From assembly GCA_946220865.1 (NCBI GenBank), contig CAMJYM010000008.1, forward strand, positions 33,751-97,750: a stretch of DNA of 64,000 nt, read 5' to 3'. Positions 1-8,595 of the stretch are shown in pieces (positions within the stretch are counted from its first letter, which is position 1; every line of letters begins with the position of its first letter). Under the pieces are notes generated by a model. The model was not told the DNA's origin. It did not search any database and was given only the letters and a program-made list of their open reading frames with translations. Source of the stretch: an uncultured Clostridia bacterium (GTDB taxonomy: Bacteria > Bacillota > Clostridia > Saccharofermentanales > DTU023). A program made the translations under genes and the position numbers.

Positions 1-362
1 GAGGCCTGCATGGTCTGCCGTTCTTTGAGGTTGATGCGCTTGCCGGAGAGTAGAAATAGAGCGAGGGCAACGGTCACGACGCCCATACCGCCAATCTGTA
101 TGAGCAGGAGAATAATGCTTTGCCCAAAAGTCGACCAGTAAGTTGCTGTGTCCTTCACAACAAGGCCTGTCACACAGAGCGCAGAGGTTGAAGTAAAGAG
201 AGCATCGAGGAAAGAAGCGCCGGGCTTGCCCTGGGTGGCAAAAGGCAGCGTGAGCAGGAGCGCACCCAGCAGGATGACCGCAAGGAAGCCCAGAATGATG
301 ACCTGAGCCGTCGAAATGTGGCGGTGGCCGCGATATTCTTCTTCGCTCAGTAAGATTTTCAT
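1..362 (-). CDS. ktrB: KtrB/TrkH-family potassium uptake subunit, N-terminal part
   Basis: About 120 N-terminal residues are visible; the gene runs off the left edge. The family forms the potassium-conducting membrane subunit that works with a KtrA/TrkA nucleotide-binding regulator. Visible are a first membrane segment (about residues 16-38), a pore-loop motif with STSALCVTGL that matches the first selectivity filter of TrkH/KtrB, and a second membrane segment rich in Ile/Leu/Gly. The start ATG follows a GGAGG. The truncated C-terminus prevents separating KtrB from TrkH; the short N-terminus before the first pore unit favours KtrB. Confidence 0.8.
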   Translation of the reverse strand, partial: MKILLSEEEYRGHRHISTAQVIILGFLAVILLGALLLTLPFATQGKPGASFLDALFTSTSALCVTGLVVKDTATYWSTFGQSIILLLIQIGGMGVVTVALALFLLSGKRINLKERQTMQA

Positions 363-404
363 GTTCCTCCAGGACTCAGCCTGACCCAGTTTTTATATTA
401 CCGT

Positions 405-452
405 CCGCGGCTTTAGCGCCGAGTCTGAGCGCTCGTAATGGCGAAGCTGCGG
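405..452 (-). promoter_or_regulatory. GC-rich hairpin in the ktrB leader
   Basis: An imperfect long stem pairs the segment around 405-420 with 440-452 (CCGC-GCTT-GCGCC against GGCG-AAGC-GCGG). The loop contains the palindrome GAGCGCTC. It lies inside the roughly 145-nt leader between the predicted start of transcription and ktrB. By eye it does not match the c-di-AMP (ydaO) riboswitch that often controls ktr genes. Confidence 0.4.
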
Positions 453-514
453 CACAGTGGCTATTCGCCCACGGCTTCAGCACTGGCCTGAACGCTCCGG
501 CAAACTGAGCTTAA

Positions 515-523
515 ATTATACCA
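515..523 (-). promoter_or_regulatory. Extended -10 promoter for ktrB
   Basis: On the minus strand the sequence reads TGGTATAAT, a perfect -10 hexamer with the extended TGn motif. No good -35 is visible, which is normal for extended -10 promoters. It predicts a 5' leader of about 145 nt. Confidence 0.5.
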
Positions 524-636
524 CCAGATGGCCACTCAAATGGCAGAACGGAGGCTGATTTAAGCGTGTGCTTCGAAGCGGTCGTATTCATTTTCAAAAC
601 CTGAGCATTTTAACTTAGAAAAAGCATGAAAATTCA

Positions 637-665
637 TTGATTTTTTCATCTGTCTCTTCTATTCT
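637..665 (+). promoter_or_regulatory. Promoter of the DUF969-DUF979-pcp operon
   Basis: TTGATT, a 17-nt spacer and TATTCT form a sigma-70/sigma-A type promoter about 55 nt ahead of the DUF969 start codon. Confidence 0.5.
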
Positions 666-720
666 TGCTCTATGTGTGGACATGTGCCACAAATTTCCGT
701 AGCACTTTGAGGAGGTATTT

Positions 721-1410
721 ATGGAAATTTTGAAACTCATCGGCGTGCTTATCGTAGTTATCGGTTTTGCCGTTAAACTGGATACTATCGCCACCGTCGT
801 CATTGCCGGCATTGTCACAGGTCTGGTCGCCGGTATGCCTCTGGATCAGATTCTGACGATCCTGGGAGAAAAATTCCTGTCCAACCGTCTGGCCACCATG
901 TTTGTCCTGACCCTGCCGGTCATCGGACTTTGTGAGCGTTATGGCCTGAAGGAAAAGGCCGTCGATCTTATTTCCAAGATCAAAGCGGCAACCGTTGGAC
1001 GCATTGCCCTGCTTTATCAGGCCATCCGTGTGCTCTCTGCCGCTCTTTCGCTCCGAATCGGCGGTCACCCGCAGTTTGTCCGTCCCCTGATTAACCCGAT
1101 GGCCCAGGCGGCCGCGGAAACCAGATACGGCAAGATTGACGAAAAGCATCAGGATGCGATTAAAGGTCTGGTGGCCTCTGCAGAAAATACAGGAAACTTC
1201 TTCGGTCAGAACGTCTTCATGGCTTCTTCCGGCACCCTTCTGATTTCGACAACCCTGATGGAGCAAGGTTATCCCGATGCAACTAACCTCGAAGTAGCCA
1301 AGTGGTCCATCCCCATCGCGGTCATCTCCGTCGTGGTGGCTGCCCTCTATTATTCCTACTTTGATAAGAGCCTGAAGGGCAAGATGCTGAATGGTCAGAA
1401 GGTCAAATAG
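721..1410 (+). CDS. DUF969 family membrane protein
   Basis: A 229-residue integral membrane protein with hydrophobic segments at about 4-40, 55-70, 95-115 and 195-215, and a charged tail ending in lysines. It matches the DUF969 family, which occurs with DUF979 and pyroglutamyl peptidase in many Firmicutes. The function is not established; the paired proteins may form a two-component permease, perhaps for pyroglutamate or pyroglutamyl peptides (inference from context only). The start has a strong site, GAGGAGG, 7 nt upstream. The gene is 13 nt ahead of DUF979 and surely cotranscribed. Confidence 0.85.
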   Translation: MEILKLIGVLIVVIGFAVKLDTIATVVIAGIVTGLVAGMPLDQILTILGEKFLSNRLATMFVLTLPVIGLCERYGLKEKAVDLISKIKAATVGRIALLYQAIRVLSAALSLRIGGHPQFVRPLINPMAQAAAETRYGKIDEKHQDAIKGLVASAENTGNFFGQNVFMASSGTLLISTTLMEQGYPDATNLEVAKWSIPIAVISVVVAALYYSYFDKSLKGKMLNGQKVK

Positions 1411-1423
1411 GAGGTAAAAGAAG

Positions 1424-2359
1424 ATGGATTGGAAATTATTTAATACTGTTTCGGGTGAGATATTTTATATTCTCATCGCTCTGATCTTTGTCCTTGTGGG
1501 TCTGAACGCCCTGCGCACCATCAAGAATCCCAGCAAAAAATACACCACGCTGGCCTTCTGGCTTATTTTAGCGTTTACCTTCGCCTGTGGCCCTCACCTT
1601 CCTGGTATTGTCACCGGTATTTGCGTCGTGATCGTGGCTCTGCTGACCGGTATCAATGGCGTTGACCACGGTGAGTGTCACGATCCTGAGCCTGCGGAAT
1701 CCAGAAAACACGCCGATCACATCGGTTACAAGGTCTTTCTGCCTCCACTGACTCTGGCCGTTTCCGCTGTCCTCCTGGCCAGTTTCCTGCCCAAAATGTC
1801 CGGTGCTGTGGTTCTCGGTTTCTCCGGCATCATCGGCCTTATCGCAGCCCTGCTGCTGACAAAAGCCAGCCTGCGTGATTCCGCCGTTGAAGGCGTCCGC
1901 CTTATGGACAATGTCGGCACGACCGGCTTCCTGCCTCAGCTTCTCAGCGCCCTGGGTGCCGTCTTTACGGTGGCCGGTGTTGGTGAAGTCATTTCTCAGG
2001 GCGTTTCTTCCGTCGTCCCCGAAGGCAACAAATTCATCGCCTGCGTCGTTTACTGCCTGGGTATGGCTCTCTTTACCATCATTATGGGTAACGGTTTCGC
2101 CGCATTCTCCGTCATTACCGTCGGTATCGGCATCCCCTTCCTCATCATGCAAGGAGCTAATCCTGCCGTGGTCGGCGCTCTTGGCCTGACCGCCGGTTAC
2201 TGCGGAACGCTGCTCACACCGATGGCAGCCAACTTTAACATCATGCCGGCCGCTCTGTTGGAAACGAAGAGCCAGTACGCCATCATCAAGGCTCAGGTAC
2301 CCTTTGCCCTGATTATGCTGCTGATCCACATCGGCCTGCTGTATTTCCTGGCTTTTTAA
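1424..2359 (+). CDS. DUF979 family membrane protein
   Basis: A 311-residue multispanning protein with about 8-9 hydrophobic segments and a polar loop near residues 85-105 rich in His, Asp and Glu. It belongs to DUF979, the constant partner of DUF969. Motifs such as MGNGFAAFSVITVGIGIPF and the TPMAANFN segment near residue 265 resemble conserved loops of secondary transporters, so a transporter role is plausible but unproven. Ribosome binding site AGGAGG lies just after the DUF969 stop codon. Confidence 0.85.
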   Translation: MDWKLFNTVSGEIFYILIALIFVLVGLNALRTIKNPSKKYTTLAFWLILAFTFACGPHLPGIVTGICVVIVALLTGINGVDHGECHDPEPAESRKHADHIGYKVFLPPLTLAVSAVLLASFLPKMSGAVVLGFSGIIGLIAALLLTKASLRDSAVEGVRLMDNVGTTGFLPQLLSALGAVFTVAGVGEVISQGVSSVVPEGNKFIACVVYCLGMALFTIIMGNGFAAFSVITVGIGIPFLIMQGANPAVVGALGLTAGYCGTLLTPMAANFNIMPAALLETKSQYAIIKAQVPFALIMLLIHIGLLYFLAF

Positions 2360-2375
2360 TTCCGAAGTTTGAATC

Positions 2376-2405
2376 CCATCGGCCTGACAAAAGTCAGGCC
2401 GATGG
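2376..2405. promoter_or_regulatory. Perfect 13-bp hairpin between DUF979 and pcp
   Basis: CCATCGGCCTGAC and its exact complement are separated by AAAA. No T-run follows on either strand, so it is not a standard terminator. It may stabilise or process the upstream message and uncouple pcp expression from the membrane genes. Confidence 0.6.
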
Positions 2406-2469
2406 ACTTGAAGACAGGAAAACAAGAAGATCTACCGATTTCAAAAACATCTTATGGGGGAATGTCATC

Positions 2470-3111
2470 ATGAAAATTTTGCTCACAGCCTTTGATCCCT
2501 TCGGGGGTGAAAAAATCAATCCGGCTCTGGAAGCCGTCAAACTTGTTAAAGCGGAAGACCTTACGGCTGAGCTGATTAAGCTTGAAGTGCCGACCGTTTT
2601 CCATAAGTCTATTAAAACGGTGCAGGAAGCCATGAGAAAGCATAAACCGGATGCCGTGCTCTGCGTGGGCCAGGCCGGTGGTCGCTTTCAGCTGACTCCG
2701 GAACGTGTGGCGATCAATCTTGATGATGCCCGTATTCCTGACAACGAAGGACAGCAGCCTGTCGATGAGCCTGTCTTTGCCGATGGCGCTGACGCCTATT
2801 TCGCCTCCCTGCCGATCAAAGCCATGGTCGAAAGCATCAAGGCCGAGAATCTTCCCGCAGCCGTTTCCAATACCGCCGGAACCTTCGTCTGCAATCACCT
2901 CATGTATGGCGTGCTTTATACGATTGCCAAAGAATTCCCTCAGTGCCGCGGTGGCTTCATTCACGTGCCCTTCATCCCCGCTCAGGTGGTCGATAAGGCC
3001 AACACGCCCTGCCTTTCCCTGAACGATATCGCCCGCGGCCTGACGGCTTCTCTCCAGGCCATCATCGCTCACGAGCACGATGTCAAAATCAGCGGCGGCA
3101 GAGAATTTTAG
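2470..3111 (+). CDS. pcp: Pyroglutamyl-peptidase I (pyrrolidone-carboxylate peptidase)
   Basis: A cytoplasmic cysteine peptidase (family C15) that removes N-terminal pyroglutamate from peptides. The 213-residue length is normal. The catalytic triad is visible: Glu78 in TPERVAINLDD, Cys141 in NTAGTFVCNH and His165 in GFIHVPF. The N-terminal TAFDPFGG motif is also typical. GGGGGA lies upstream of the ATG. It is the third gene of the DUF969-DUF979-pcp cluster and fits a peptide-degrading lifestyle. Confidence 0.95.
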   Translation: MKILLTAFDPFGGEKINPALEAVKLVKAEDLTAELIKLEVPTVFHKSIKTVQEAMRKHKPDAVLCVGQAGGRFQLTPERVAINLDDARIPDNEGQQPVDEPVFADGADAYFASLPIKAMVESIKAENLPAAVSNTAGTFVCNHLMYGVLYTIAKEFPQCRGGFIHVPFIPAQVVDKANTPCLSLNDIARGLTASLQAIIAHEHDVKISGGREF

Positions 3112-3118
3112 CTCAGTC

Positions 3119-3175
3119 GCCCGCTGTAGGATGGGTGGCAAAGAGTTCAAGAAAAGTTGCCCGCTGCAGGATGGG
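3119..3175. repeat. Two 17-bp direct repeats after pcp
   Basis: GCCCGCTGTAGGATGGG (3119-3135) recurs with one mismatch at 3159-3175, a 40-bp period. Function unknown. Confidence 0.5.
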
Positions 3176-3291
3176 AAATCACCATCATCGCAGATGTCAT
3201 TAAATGACATTGCCAAAACCTCGCTGTGAAGCACTCTCCTTTTGTTCAGGCCTCCTGACGCGTACAAAATTGAAAGCTGAGATGAGACCCA

Positions 3292-4398
3292 ATGAATCCT
3301 GAGATAAAGCTCCCACAAAAACCCACAGAGGCGCCGCCCCCAAGGCGGCGTCCTCCTTTACCTGAGCCTCGCACCGGGAAGCGTCCGCCCATTCCTGGCC
3401 CTCGCCAAACAAGGCGTCAGACAGCGCCGCAGGCACGTGCAGGAGCTGCGCCTGAATCGCAGCCACTTTCACAGGCCGAAGCCGGGCACTTCCGGCAAAA
3501 TCCTTCTGCCCAGGCCACGAAACCTGGCCAGAAATCAATAAGGCAGCAAAGGTCGCCGTTCCCGGCTGAAAGAGCTTCACGCGTCAACGTGCTGCCTGCC
3601 CAGACCGCTGCTCGGCCTGCCCATGCAACGGCTGCCGACCCGAGCGAGCGTGAGCGTCGCGAAGCCTGGAGCAAGGACAGTGGCATCCGGCAGGACAATA
3701 AGCATCGCCCGCCCTCCCCGACCAGAGTCGTCAGCTTCCCCTGGAAGCGCGTACTTTGGTGCGGCCTGCTGCTGATCCTCACGCTGGCGGTCTTCGTAAG
3801 CTCCTTCTCACTTTTCATCAAACAAAAATACCGCCTCGATATCGTCGACAGCGACGCTGCCGCAAGGCAGAAAGCGGACGCCGTCCTGGTTTTTGGCTGC
3901 GGGGTTTATGCCGATGGCAGCCCCACCCCTATGCTGCGTGATCGAGTTCTGCGCGGCGTAGAACTTATGCACAAGGGAGCGGCTAAGAAACTTCTGCTTT
4001 CCGGCGATCATGGTCAGAAAAACTACGATGAAGTTAACGCGATGAAAAAGCTGGCTCTGGAGCAGGGCATTGCTGCCGAAGACATCTTTTTAGATCATGC
4101 CGGTTTCAGTACCTGGGACAGCCTTAAAAGGGCCCACGATATCTTCGGGGTCCGCAATGTCACCCTTGTCTCCCAACGTTATCATCTCTACCGAGGCCTC
4201 TACATGGCAGATGCCCTGGGGTTGGAGTTTCGCGGGGTTCCGGCAGATCGACAAGCTTATGCAGGCCAATGGCTGAGGGAAATCCGCGAAATGCTTGCCC
4301 GCGTTAAGGGCTTATTTTCTGCTGTTTTTAACCTTCCCGCCGAAGTTTCCGGCCCGCCCATTGATCTCAGCGGTGACGGTCAGAGCAGCTGGGACTAA
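3292..4398 (+). CDS. Membrane-anchored SanA/YdcF-like (DUF218) protein
   Basis: A 368-residue protein. The first 150 residues are Pro/Arg/Gln-rich and probably disordered in the cytoplasm. A single membrane segment spans about 152-175. A DUF218 domain follows (about 196-350) with VLVFGCGVYADGSPTPMLRDRV, LLLSGDHG, TWDSLKRA and VTLVSQRYHLYRG motifs. Members such as SanA affect envelope barrier function and peptidoglycan-related processes; the exact reaction is unknown. The long proline-rich N-terminus is unlike E. coli SanA. No strong ribosome binding site precedes the ATG, so the start is uncertain. Confidence 0.8.
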   Translation: MNPEIKLPQKPTEAPPPRRRPPLPEPRTGKRPPIPGPRQTRRQTAPQARAGAAPESQPLSQAEAGHFRQNPSAQATKPGQKSIRQQRSPFPAERASRVNVLPAQTAARPAHATAADPSERERREAWSKDSGIRQDNKHRPPSPTRVVSFPWKRVLWCGLLLILTLAVFVSSFSLFIKQKYRLDIVDSDAAARQKADAVLVFGCGVYADGSPTPMLRDRVLRGVELMHKGAAKKLLLSGDHGQKNYDEVNAMKKLALEQGIAAEDIFLDHAGFSTWDSLKRAHDIFGVRNVTLVSQRYHLYRGLYMADALGLEFRGVPADRQAYAGQWLREIREMLARVKGLFSAVFNLPAEVSGPPIDLSGDGQSSWD

Positions 4399-4484
4399 AG
4401 CTGGTGAGAGGCTGTTACGTTCTTCAAGCAGCTTCAATAATCCTTTCTGTCAGAGCAAAGGAAAAGTGGTTTCGTTAGCAATGA

Positions 4485-4596
4485 GTTGTCCTAAAAAGTG
4501 CTGAATTAAGCAAAAAGTCGTCCTAAAAAATGGCATGTAGTACATTTAGTCATCCTAAAAAATGTTGTATTTACCAATTAGTCGTCCTAATAAATG
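4485..4596. repeat. Four 16-nt repeats at an exact 32-bp period
   Basis: Copies at 4485, 4517, 4549 and 4581 share the core GTCGTCCTAAAAAATG with one to three changes; the 16-nt gaps differ. The period is three DNA turns, so all copies face the same side. The gap is 272 bp (4399-4670), between convergent genes, and holds nothing else recognisable except the weak hairpin listed next. Confidence 0.7.
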
Positions 4597-4613
4597 TCAT
4601 CAAAGACATTTTT
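4592..4613. terminator. Weak hairpin between convergent genes
   Basis: AAATGTC and GACATTT flank a 6-nt loop and are followed by more T residues on the plus strand. It overlaps the last 16-nt repeat. Weak AT-rich stem. Confidence 0.3.
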
Positions 4614-4670
4614 ACGTGTGGACGCTTTCCAGGGATGGCTCTGTTGACAAGTGACCACATTCTTTCAAGT

Positions 4671-6107
4671 TCAGGCAAATTGCTGAAGCAGCGAATGGAG
4701 AATCTCTGCGGCTCGCTCTTTGCTCAGCTCTTTTTTACCTCTTTTTTCCTGGAGAAGACCCAAGTCACGGAGGGCTGAGAGATGGTGCGACACCGTCGCC
4801 TGACTGATCTTAAGTCTGCGGGCAAGCTCGACAGGACGCGCGCTTTCTTCTGCGAGAAGTTTGCAGAGTTTAAAGCGGGTCGGATCGGAGAGCAGTTTAC
4901 AAAAATTCTGCTGTTCCATTTCTTCACTTTTTTCCTTCTCTTCTTCGGCGGTCAGAAGATCGGCGAGAGCATAGCCCAGGACGAGGGAGCGCCCTCCCGG
5001 CAGGATGCGTGCCTCCCAGGGAATCAGTGAGGGGTATACCATGATGTTGTCTTGCCGCAGGAGCAGGTGGAGTTCCTGCTCAGAAAACAGCCTCCGGAGC
5101 CAGGGGTCTGGCGTTTTAGCTTTCAGGGGAAGTACAGGTGCTTTGGCTGCCGCTGAGGAAGCTATTTGAGAAGCTGGCGAAGGTGTCGTGGTTGTCGTTG
5201 GCGAGGAAGCTTCCGCGTAGGTTGCGCTCATCTCTCCAAGCTTGTCGAAGTCAGCCTCATCACCTGCCTTATCATTTTTCTGTCTTGAGTCTTGGGTATT
5301 GAGCCTTTTCAGCAGTTTGTCGACTGCGACGATGGCATCGGTTTCCATGGGGTTAATCATGGCATCGCTCAAAAAACGCAGCTCGGTAAAAAGGCGTTGA
5401 AGCTCGGGGGCAATTTTATCGAGATCATCCAGAAGGGCATAAATCATCCAGCAGGCATCGGCGGGCAGGCGGGTCTGTTTCAGAAAGCGCCGCGCATCCT
5501 CAGCCGCGATGGCCGAAAGCTCGCGCGGCTCTTCGGAGAGCTGCTCCTGCAGCGGCAAAACACCCTGCAAAAGGGTCTGTCGCAAGGCCCCCGCGTCCAG
5601 CTGACCCAATGCGCTCAGCCAATCGTTAAGATCTTGCCCCGTTAAAGGGAGAAGCGGAAAAAGCAGTTCCGGAACACTGGCATCAGGATGAAAATAGCGG
5701 CGAATCTCTTCTTCATAACGTTCGAGCGCCCCGCGCGCCGCTTTCAGCCAGGGCAGAGGCGGAATCTGACCCTCATCAAACGGCAGCTTCTTCATGCCCT
5801 CCGGCACATGATCCGTAAAGAGCAAAAGGGGGAATTGCAGCTGAAGGTAACAATGAGTTTCTTCTCGGGCAAGCACAAAGCGAGGGGGAGCAGCAATATC
5901 TCCCATCTCTGGCTTTTTCTCCTTCGTTTCAGGGATTAATTCAGCTAGGACCTCGGGAAATAATTCTGTCTGTGGCGCGGAATCTGGCCCCTCTTGGAAA
6001 GTGGACACAATTTCACCCATTGGCTCATGTTTTTTCTCTCCAGCAAATTCTTCAAGCCTTTCTTTTTGCTCCAACTCACTCAACTCGTTCCCTCTTAACT
6101 CACTCAT
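4671..6107 (-). CDS. Large ArsR-type winged-helix transcriptional regulator
   Basis: The C-terminal 75 residues are a clear ArsR-type winged helix: LLSDPTRFKLCKLLAEE, then the recognition helix LKISQATVSHHLSALRDLGLL. The first 400 residues are not a usual ArsR feature: an acidic start, a mixed helical region (about 80-270), a Thr/Pro/Ser-rich linker (about 295-325) and a second small domain (about 330-390). Some ArsR proteins carry such long sensor regions (for example DUF5937-type), but I do not recognise this one. The ATG has GGGGGAG upstream. A perfect palindrome 42 bp before the start may be its own operator. Confidence 0.7.
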   Translation of the reverse strand: MSELRGNELSELEQKERLEEFAGEKKHEPMGEIVSTFQEGPDSAPQTELFPEVLAELIPETKEKKPEMGDIAAPPRFVLAREETHCYLQLQFPLLLFTDHVPEGMKKLPFDEGQIPPLPWLKAARGALERYEEEIRRYFHPDASVPELLFPLLPLTGQDLNDWLSALGQLDAGALRQTLLQGVLPLQEQLSEEPRELSAIAAEDARRFLKQTRLPADACWMIYALLDDLDKIAPELQRLFTELRFLSDAMINPMETDAIVAVDKLLKRLNTQDSRQKNDKAGDEADFDKLGEMSATYAEASSPTTTTTPSPASQIASSAAAKAPVLPLKAKTPDPWLRRLFSEQELHLLLRQDNIMVYPSLIPWEARILPGGRSLVLGYALADLLTAEEEKEKSEEMEQQNFCKLLSDPTRFKLCKLLAEESARPVELARRLKISQATVSHHLSALRDLGLLQEKRGKKELSKERAAEILHSLLQQFA

Positions 6108-6148
6108 TGTCTCCCCCTTAAACGCACTCGCTTTGCTTCCCCTTTATT

Positions 6149-6176
6149 AGACGTCAGACTTTCTGGTCTGACGTCT
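6149..6176. promoter_or_regulatory. Perfect 11-bp inverted repeat, candidate operator
   Basis: AGACGTCAGAC and its exact complement flank 6 nt. It lies just upstream of the ArsR-type gene, where autoregulators of this family usually bind. No T-run on either side argues against a terminator. Confidence 0.5.
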
Positions 6177-6353
6177 GAAGCGGACCCAGAAGGCCGCTGT
6201 AAAACATCCATTGTGCTTATCTCGATGCTAACAAAAGAAAGTTGAGGAAACTTTGATAAAGGATTAAAACTTTGATACAGATCGAAGAATTTCAGAAAAA
6301 GTCCTGGAGCCTTCGCCGGGAAACAGTCTTGTCATTTTTATGTAACAATAAAT

Positions 6354-6378
6354 AAAAGGCCTGAAAATCAGGCCTTTT
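6354..6378 (-). terminator. Terminator after the M42 peptidase gene
   Basis: AAAAGGCCTGA pairs exactly with TCAGGCCTTTT across a 3-nt loop; on the minus strand it runs into TTTTATTTATT. It ends the transcript of the peptidase and probably of the dpp operon upstream. Confidence 0.85.
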
Positions 6379-6454
6379 AAGCTCACGGTTGTGAAAAAAT
6401 GAGGTGAAAACACGCTCGTGAGGCTGATGTATTTACATCTTATCAATAGGATCG

Positions 6455-7495
6455 CTAATTTCTCATATAGAGATCCAGCAGCTCTGCCGTCGCCAGGATG
6501 CCTCGCTCATGCGTGCGCTCCAGACTGTGGGTAGAATCCACGCCAGGGCCGATACAGGCGAAATCCATGTCGATACCCGCGACGGCCGCGAGACTGCCGT
6601 CCGAGCCATAGCGAATGTGCACATCGACACAGTGTTCTACGCCATGATCCTGGGCCAGCTTGGCCAGGCGCTGACGGAAGTCGAAGGGATACGGTGTACG
6701 CGAGTCTTTGCAGACGATCGTCACTTGGGTTTCACGAGAGTTGCGCTTTTCGCCCACAGTGCCAATGTCGAGGGCAAGAATTTCACGAATGCTGTCTGGC
6801 GGCGATGCGACACCATGGCCCATTTCCTCATAGTTCGAGAAAAGCAGGCGTGTCGGCTCGGCAGGTTTTTCACCAGCCTTTACCATGCGGCTGAGGACTT
6901 CCAGGAGGATGGCCGCATCAACCTTGTTGTCGAGGAAACGGCTCTTCAGGAAGCCTGTATCTGTAAACTCAGTATGGGTCTCAAAGCAGATAAAGTCGCC
7001 CAGCTCCACGCCAGCCGCACGGGTTTCTTCGGCAGAATTCGAGAGGATATCCAGACGCACGGCCATGGTGTCGTAGTCTCTTACTTCCGCACGCACGATA
7101 TCGTGATAGATATGCACAGAGGCTTTATCAGAGAGGATCGTGCCCGTCAGGACTTTGCCCGAGGCACAGTGGACGCGTACAGACTCTGTTTCGAGGCAGT
7201 GATAATCCCAGCCGCCGATGTTGCTGAAGCGCAGACGGCCGTTGTCACAGATTTCCGTGACCATGGCGCCCAGGGTATCAATATGAGCGGTGACCATGCG
7301 ACGAGGCGCTTCACCTTCCGGGAAATCCACGTAGAGCGCCTGTTTATTGGTGTATCTGGGTGTAAATCCCATTTCTTTCAGTGTCTTTTCAAGATAGGCA
7401 TTAACTTCACCGGTATAACCGCCGGGGCTGTCAATGGCCAGTAAATCCTTAGCCAGCTCCACAATGGGAGCGCTTTCAAATTTCTTTTTCATCAT
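6455..7495 (-). CDS. M42-family metallo-aminopeptidase
   Basis: A 346-residue cytoplasmic peptidase of the PepA/TET/FrvX type, which trims short peptides with two metal ions. Probable ligands by motif: His71 (TAHIDTLG), Asp189 (SRFLDNKVD), Glu224 (NYEEMGHG), Asp243 (ALDIGTVG) and His323 (DSTHSLERTH). It starts 89 bp downstream of dppF on the same strand with no terminator seen between, so it may be the sixth gene of the dpp operon and hydrolyse the imported peptides. ATG-ATG start with only a weak upstream purine tract. Confidence 0.9.
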   Translation of the reverse strand: MMKKKFESAPIVELAKDLLAIDSPGGYTGEVNAYLEKTLKEMGFTPRYTNKQALYVDFPEGEAPRRMVTAHIDTLGAMVTEICDNGRLRFSNIGGWDYHCLETESVRVHCASGKVLTGTILSDKASVHIYHDIVRAEVRDYDTMAVRLDILSNSAEETRAAGVELGDFICFETHTEFTDTGFLKSRFLDNKVDAAILLEVLSRMVKAGEKPAEPTRLLFSNYEEMGHGVASPPDSIREILALDIGTVGEKRNSRETQVTIVCKDSRTPYPFDFRQRLAKLAQDHGVEHCVDVHIRYGSDGSLAAVAGIDMDFACIGPGVDSTHSLERTHERGILATAELLDLYMRN

Positions 7496-7584
7496 TTCTG
7501 CTTTCTTTGCTTTCTAACGTTTTAATCTTCAAGCTTATCCGAATGCAACCTTGGTGCGGCATGCGGCATTTTTACGACAAACAA

Positions 7585-8595
7585 CTATTTTCCGTCGGCA
7601 GACTTAGTGTTTTCGGCAGGCTTTGTGGTTTCGGCAGGCTTATCATCATAGAGATGACAGGCGACCTTATGGCCATTCCCCATATCTTTGAGTTCGGGTG
7701 ATGTCTCCGAACAAATGGGCATGGCCATACGACAGCGTCCGCAAAAACGGCAGCCGTCCGGCGGGTTCACCGGACTCGGCACATCGCCCTCAAGAATAAT
7801 TCTTTCGCGTTTAATGTGACGCTTGGGAATAGGGATGGCAGATAACAGCGCCTGGGAATAAGGATGCAGCGGCTCGATAAAGATGTCTCGATAATTCGCA
7901 ACCTCAACAATCTTTCCGAGATACATCACCGCGATGCGATCGCTGATATGTTTGACCACACTGAGGTTATGGGCGATAAAGAGGTAGGTCAGGCCAAGGT
8001 CATCCTGTAATTCGCTGAGCAGATTGAGAATCTGAGCCTGTATACTCACATCCAGGGCCGAAACCGGCTCATCCATCACGATAAACTTAGGATTCAAAAC
8101 CAGCGCGCGGGCAATGCCGATACGCTGCCGCCGTCCGCCGTCCAATTCATGCGGGTAAGCATCGAGCAGACGTTTTTCCAGACCGACCATATCCATGGCC
8201 TCAAGAACCTTTTGCCGTATTTCTTCTTTATTGCTGCCAATCTTGTTAATCACCAGAGGATCTGCGATAAGGTCCTGGGTGTTGAGGCGGGGATTCAGTG
8301 AAGAATAGGGATCCTGAAAGACAATCTGCATCTCCTGCTTCATCCTCCGAAGATCCGCCCGACGGTGAAAGTCAAGAATGTTCTTTCCTTCAAAAAGAAC
8401 TTCGCCGGAATTCGGATCGTTCAGTCGGATAATGGCACGGCCGCAAGTTGATTTGCCACAGCCGGATTCACCCACGAGGCCTAAAGTTTCGCCCTTTCCG
8501 ATGGAAAAGCTGACGTCGTCAACCGCGCGCAGGGGGCCTTTCTTGGTTTTGAAGTATTTCTTTAAATGTTTCACTTCAAGAAGTTTATCAGGCAT
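7585..8595 (-). CDS. dppF: Peptide ABC importer 1, ATP-binding protein DppF
   Basis: An ATPase of the DppF/OppF type that drives peptide uptake with DppD and the DppBC pore. Walker A GESGCGKST, Walker B FIVMDEP and the H-loop FIAHNLS are present; a C-terminal cysteine-bearing oligopeptide-transporter tail (CRFCGRCRMAMPIC) follows. The signature is LDGGR rather than LSGGQ, a variation seen in some DppF proteins. I place the start at 8595 (AAGGAGG upstream), overlapping dppD by 8 nt; a longer frame to 8616 lacks a site. Confidence 0.92.
   Translation of the reverse strand: MPDKLLEVKHLKKYFKTKKGPLRAVDDVSFSIGKGETLGLVGESGCGKSTCGRAIIRLNDPNSGEVLFEGKNILDFHRRADLRRMKQEMQIVFQDPYSSLNPRLNTQDLIADPLVINKIGSNKEEIRQKVLEAMDMVGLEKRLLDAYPHELDGGRRQRIGIARALVLNPKFIVMDEPVSALDVSIQAQILNLLSELQDDLGLTYLFIAHNLSVVKHISDRIAVMYLGKIVEVANYRDIFIEPLHPYSQALLSAIPIPKRHIKRERIILEGDVPSPVNPPDGCRFCGRCRMAMPICSETSPELKDMGNGHKVACHLYDDKPAETTKPAENTKSADGK

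Noticed and set aside
363..514. ydaO-type c-di-AMP riboswitch ahead of ktrB
   Set aside because: The conserved GGGGA and GAAUCCGUCAGCUAACC-like segments were not found.
4485..4596. CRISPR array
   Set aside because: Repeats are only 16 nt and spacers 16 nt, repeats vary, and no cas genes are near.
6509..7444. 311-codon plus-strand frame
   Set aside because: Shadow of the M42 peptidase gene.
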